From contig JAAVZR010000016.1 of NCBI GenBank assembly GCA_022791755.1, positions 62,001-126,000 on the forward strand: DNA of 64,000 bases. The letters run 5' to 3'. The stretch comes from Lachnospiraceae bacterium (GTDB lineage: Bacteria > Bacillota > Clostridia > Lachnospirales > Lachnospiraceae). Below, piece after piece: positions 60,826-64,000 of this stretch; positions within the stretch are counted from its first letter, which is position 1, and every line of letters begins with the position of its first letter. A model generated the notes under the pieces. That model made no database searches, had not been told where the DNA came from, and was given only the letters and a program-made list of their open reading frames with translations. Made by a program: the position numbers and the translations under genes.

Positions 60826-60884
60826 ACGCCGCCTGCGCGGGCAGCCAGGGACTTTTGGCTTCCTGCACAGGCGGTCTGCGTTTT
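60826..60884 (+). promoter_or_regulatory. Hairpin with T run between binding protein and permease genes (possible partial terminator)
   Basis: CCGCCTG/CAGGCGG (60829-60835 with 60868-60874) encloses an inner AGCCA/TGGCT hairpin, and GCGTTTT follows. Such structures often lower expression of permeases relative to the binding protein. Confidence 0.45.
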
Positions 60885-60946
60885 GTGTATCCCGGACCTG
60901 GCAGCGGCGGGAAATCCCGGACAGCTGCGTTTCATGGAGTGAGCTC

Positions 60947-61864
60947 ATGAGAAAATACATACTGAGAAGACTTATTATATCTGTCATTACCGTCTGGCTC
61001 ATCGCCACCAGCTGCTTCTTTTTGTTGCGCACGCTGCCCGGCAATCCTTTTCAGACCACCAGTCTGTTAAGCCCGGATATGGTGGAGCGCATGATGCATT
61101 ACTATGGCCTGGACCGGTCGCTGTGGGAGCAGTACATAACCTATATGCAGAACCTTCTGCACGGCAATTTCGGATACTCGCTGAAATACGCGGGCCAGTC
61201 GGTCAACGGCATTATTGCATCCACCTTTCCGCTGTCGGCGCAGCTGGGCCTGCAGGCGTACTTTCTTTCCATCCCCCTGGGATTTCTCTTTGGCATCATT
61301 GCTGCCCGCTGCCGGGGGAAGGCGGTGGACTATGGCCTGGTGGGATTTTCCGTACTGGGAGTGTCGGTGCCGGTGTTCATACTGGCGGCCATGCTGCAAT
61401 ACGTCTTTGCCATCCGGCTGAAATGGCTGCCGGTGGCCCAGTGGAAGAGCTTCCAGCACACGATTCTGCCCACGATCACACTGGCGTTTTCCAGCATCGC
61501 AGGCAGGACCCGTTCCATGCGGACCTTTATGCTGGAGATCGTCAACGAGGACTATATCAAGACGGCCAAGGCCAAGGGTCTGTCCAAATATAAGATTATC
61601 TGGAGCCATCAGATCCGCAACGCGGTGATTCCGATGATCCCTACCATGGGAATGGAGATCGTGGGGATGCTCATGGGCTCCTTCGTGGTGGAGCAGATCT
61701 ATGCCATCCCCGGAATCGGGGCTCAGTTCGTGACCTCCGTTCAGAACCTGGATTACACCATGACTCTGGGGCTGACGGTGTTCTTTGGTGTTTTTGTGGT
61801 GACGGCCAATTTTATCGTGGATATGATCTACGGCATCGTGGATCCCCGGATTCGAGTGAGGTGA
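60947..61864 (+). CDS. Peptide ABC transporter permease (DppB/OppB family)
   Basis: 305 residues. The N-terminal membrane segment MRKYILRRLIISVITVWLIATS and the LRTLPGNPF motif are typical of DppB. Five more segments follow, with the ATPase-contact loop MLEIVNEDYIKTAKAKGLSKYKII (EAA-type) near 190-215 and FVVEQIYAIPGIG. It forms the translocation pore with the next gene product. The stop overlaps the region of the next start. Confidence 0.9.
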   Translation: MRKYILRRLIISVITVWLIATSCFFLLRTLPGNPFQTTSLLSPDMVERMMHYYGLDRSLWEQYITYMQNLLHGNFGYSLKYAGQSVNGIIASTFPLSAQLGLQAYFLSIPLGFLFGIIAARCRGKAVDYGLVGFSVLGVSVPVFILAAMLQYVFAIRLKWLPVAQWKSFQHTILPTITLAFSSIAGRTRSMRTFMLEIVNEDYIKTAKAKGLSKYKIIWSHQIRNAVIPMIPTMGMEIVGMLMGSFVVEQIYAIPGIGAQFVTSVQNLDYTMTLGLTVFFGVFVVTANFIVDMIYGIVDPRIRVR

Positions 61865-61869
61865 CCGGT

Positions 61870-62841
61870 ATGAGCAGGACAGTATCGGCAGCGAAAGCTG
61901 CGGCAGTAACAGAAGAAATCAGAGAAATCGAGATCACGGAGGCGGATTTTGAGCCGGTACCGGAGAGCGAGAGGGATACCGATATCATCGTCCGCCCCAG
62001 CGTCAGCTACTGGAAGGACGCGTTTCGGCGTATCACCCATGACAGGGTGGCCATGGTGAGCCTGGCCTTTATCGCGGTAATCGTCCTTCTGGCGGTCTTT
62101 GCTCCGTTATTCAGCCGGTTTCAATATGAGACCAATGATCTGGCCTCGTCCAATCTGCCTCCCAGCGCGGAGCACTGGTTCGGGACCGATACCCTGGGCC
62201 GTGATCTGTGGGCCAGGGTCTGGGTGGGAGCCAGGATCTCTCTGATCGTAGGTCTCTTCGGAGCCATCGTGCCCCAGGCACTGGGAATCGTGATCGGCGG
62301 GATCGCCGGATACTTCGGAGGCTGGGTGGATATGGTCATCATGCGGATCATTGACGTGGGCGTCTGTATCCCGGAGCTGATCTATATCACGCTGATTATG
62401 CTTTACCTGGGATCCGGCCCGCTGCCTCTGATCCTGGCCTTTGCCATGGTGGGGTGGATGGGCAGCGCCCGCATGATCCGGGGACGCATCATGCAGTTTA
62501 AGAACAGGGAATTTGTGCTGGCCAGCAAAAGCCTGGGCGGGACGCCTTTTCATCTGATCTTTCGGAGCATCTTTCCCAATATCCTGGGACAGCAGGTGGT
62601 GTCTCTGACGGCGTCCATCCCCGGGGCAATCTTTATGGAAGCGTATTTAAGCTTTATCGGTCTGGGTATCCAGTCTCCCCTGACCTCCTGGGGACAGCTG
62701 TCCCAGGTGGGAGCCGGCAATTACCGTCTGCATCCGTACCAGCTGTTTATCCCGGGCATTCTGATCAGCCTGACCATATTGGCGCTGTATCTGTTTGGCA
62801 ACAGCCTGCGGGATGCCCTGGATCCTCATTTGAGAGACTGA
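61870..62841 (+). CDS. Peptide ABC transporter permease (DppC/OppC family)
   Basis: 323 residues from the ATG at 61870 behind GAGGTGA; a GTG at 61861 is possible. A long acidic cytoplasmic N-terminus (about 1-58) precedes RITHDRVAMVSLAFIAVIVLL. DppC motifs: HWFGTDTLGRDLWARVWVGARISL, the EAA loop NREFVLASKSLGGTPFHLIFRSIFPN and FIGLGIQSPLTSWGQL. It partners the DppB-like permease. Confidence 0.9.
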   Translation: MSRTVSAAKAAAVTEEIREIEITEADFEPVPESERDTDIIVRPSVSYWKDAFRRITHDRVAMVSLAFIAVIVLLAVFAPLFSRFQYETNDLASSNLPPSAEHWFGTDTLGRDLWARVWVGARISLIVGLFGAIVPQALGIVIGGIAGYFGGWVDMVIMRIIDVGVCIPELIYITLIMLYLGSGPLPLILAFAMVGWMGSARMIRGRIMQFKNREFVLASKSLGGTPFHLIFRSIFPNILGQQVVSLTASIPGAIFMEAYLSFIGLGIQSPLTSWGQLSQVGAGNYRLHPYQLFIPGILISLTILALYLFGNSLRDALDPHLRD

Positions 62842-62853
62842 CAGGAGGGGACT

Positions 62854-63894
62854 ATGAAACATTTACTGGAAGTAAAGAACCTGAAGGTTTCCTTTGACAC
62901 CTATGCCGGAGAGGTACAGGCGGTCAGAGGCGTCAGCTTTCATCTGGACCAGGGGGAGACGCTGGCCATCGTGGGCGAGTCCGGCTGCGGCAAATCGGTA
63001 TCCATCCAGACGGTCATGCGCATCGTACCCATGCCTCCGGCCCGAATCAAGGAGGGAAGTATCCTCTATAACGGGGAGGAGCTGGCGGATAAGAGCGACG
63101 CGGAGATGGAGCAGTACCGGGGCAATGAGATGGCCATGATTTTCCAGGATTCCATGACCAGCTTAAATCCCACCATGCGGGTGGGAAAGCAGCTGATGGA
63201 GGGGATCCTGAAGCATCAGAAGACCGGCAGGGACGAGGCCCGAAGAAGGGTGCTTGCCATGCTGAAGGAGGTGGGGATCCCGGATCCGGAAAGCGCATTT
63301 CGCCGTTATCCCCATACCATGTCCGGCGGTCAGCGCCAGCGCGTCATGATCGCCATGGCACTGTGCTGCGGGCCGAAGATTCTCTTTGCCGACGAGCCCA
63401 CCACGGCCTTGGATGTGACCATGCAGGCCCAGATTCTGGATCTGATCGGCCGCCTGCAACGGCAATACGATATGGGGGTAGTGTTGATCACCCATGACCT
63501 GGGCGTGGTGGCCAAGATGGCGGACCGGATCAACGTGATGTATGCAGGCAGGATTGTGGAGTCAGGCACATCGAGGCAAATCTTCTACCATCCCAGCCAC
63601 CCCTACACGCTGGGGCTTTTGGGCGCCATGCCTAACCTGATCCAGGAGCGCAAGGAGGAGCTGTACAATATCCCCGGAGCGCCTCCGGATCTGTTTGCTC
63701 CGCCGCCCGGCTGTGCGTTTGCGGGCCGCTGCCGCTACTGCATGGGCGTGTGCCGGAGAGCGGACGCGCCGGAATTTACGACGGAGGACGGCCACATATC
63801 CCGCTGCTGGCTGTTGGATGAGAGAGGAAAGAAATATCGTCCCGAGGGCTTCGGCGGGCGGACGGCAGAGAAAGGGGGATCTGACGATGAGTGA
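62854..63894 (+). CDS. Peptide ABC transporter ATPase (DppD/OppD family)
   Basis: 346 residues behind GACAGGAGGGG. Walker A GESGCGKSV, Q-loop IFQDSMTSLNPTM, signature MSGGQRQRVMI, Walker B ILFADEPTTALDV and H-loop ITHDLGVV. The C-terminal OppD extension has GCAFAGRCRYCMGVCRRADAP, the Cys cluster that in relatives binds a [4Fe-4S] centre. It overlaps the next ATPase gene by 8 bases. Confidence 0.93.
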   Translation: MKHLLEVKNLKVSFDTYAGEVQAVRGVSFHLDQGETLAIVGESGCGKSVSIQTVMRIVPMPPARIKEGSILYNGEELADKSDAEMEQYRGNEMAMIFQDSMTSLNPTMRVGKQLMEGILKHQKTGRDEARRRVLAMLKEVGIPDPESAFRRYPHTMSGGQRQRVMIAMALCCGPKILFADEPTTALDVTMQAQILDLIGRLQRQYDMGVVLITHDLGVVAKMADRINVMYAGRIVESGTSRQIFYHPSHPYTLGLLGAMPNLIQERKEELYNIPGAPPDLFAPPPGCAFAGRCRYCMGVCRRADAPEFTTEDGHISRCWLLDERGKKYRPEGFGGRTAEKGGSDDE

Positions 63895-64000
63895 AGCGCT
63901 GCTGGAGGTACGGCATCTGAAGAAATATTTTCCCGCCGGGAGAAACGCCCTGTTGAAGGCGGTGGACGATGTCTCCTTCTGCATCAATAAAGGCGAGACC
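63887..64000 (+). CDS. Peptide ABC transporter ATPase (DppF/OppF family), 3' end outside window
   Basis: The first 38 residues only, from ATG 63887: MSEALLEVRHLKKYFPAGRN and then VDDVSFCINKGET, the usual N-terminal beta strands of an OppF-type ATPase just ahead of Walker A. It overlaps the previous gene by 8 bases. It completes the five-gene set of a peptide importer. Confidence 0.85.
   Translation, partial: MSEALLEVRHLKKYFPAGRNALLKAVDDVSFCINKGET

Noticed and set aside
1-64000. tRNA or rRNA genes
   Set aside because: Looked for T-loop and CCA-type patterns in intergenic regions and found none convincing.

Overview
The window reads as chromosomal DNA of a spore-forming, anaerobic, moderately GC-rich Clostridia member, most likely a gut-type Lachnospiraceae. 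Evidence for this: the conserved Firmicute block HU - RqcP - YabP - YabQ - DivIC - SpoIIE - TilS - Hpt - FtsH, a SpoVT gene next to it, strong GGAGG ribosome binding sites throughout, SipW-type signal peptidases with TasA/camelysin-like secreted subunits, and exported flavin reductases typical of gut anaerobes. Species level cannot be judged. I saw no rRNA, tRNA, CRISPR array, transposase or phage gene.

Layout. (1) 1-11.2 kb: a surface-filament locus. It holds a large fibro-slime/Cna-B type surface protein (5' end outside the window), five TasA/camelysin-like subunits, two separate SipW-type signal peptidases, a sortable membrane-anchored protein and a MucBP-like stalk protein with PLGPG repeats, closed by a terminator. 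(2) 11.3-14.9 kb: response regulator, ABC ATPase, permease and histidine kinase of the antibiotic-peptide sensing/export kind; 11-bp phased repeats lie in the promoter of the ABC part. (3) 15-19.7 kb: carB and a MATE exporter. (4) 19.7-20.3 kb: intergenic region with copy 1 of a large palindromic element. (5) 20.3-27.8 kb: BspA-like LRR protein, small HTH protein, LysR regulator divergent from a Tat-exported Old-Yellow-Enzyme lipoprotein, and a second MATE exporter. (6) 27.8-29.1 kb: a small DUF6440-like protein and an orphan LytTR regulator. (7) 29.1-38.8 kb: sporulation/housekeeping block with SpoVT, MazG, HU, RqcP, YabP, YabQ, DivIC, SpoIIE, TilS, Hpt and FtsH.

(8) 38.8-41.1 kb: a GH13 glycosidase preceded by a possible small terminated RNA. 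(9) 41.1-56.6 kb: a long co-oriented run starting at one good promoter: ResB, CcsA (system II cytochrome c maturation), two S9 prolyl-oligopeptidase-like peptidases, an amidohydrolase (possible prolidase), a GntR regulator, a chemoreceptor, a LytTR response regulator and a GHKL kinase. It is followed, behind its own promoter, by a 999-residue exported flavoprotein with two covalent-FMN domains and a flavin dehydrogenase/reductase domain. I read this as peptide use, sensing and extracytoplasmic electron transfer gathered in one place. (10) 56.6-58.7 kb: an antibiotic-resistance type ABC-F gene with a ~330-nt attenuator leader. (11) 58.8-59.0 kb: copy 2 of the palindromic element. (12) 59.1-64 kb: a peptide ABC uptake operon (binding protein, two permeases, two ATPases, the last cut by the window edge).

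Most notable for follow-up: the two-SipW/five-subunit surface locus, the two-copy palindromic element whose outer stem varies in sequence but keeps pairing, the ABC-F leader with a three-codon upstream ORF and terminator/antiterminator, and the two exported flavoenzymes whose active-site motifs depart from the family norm.
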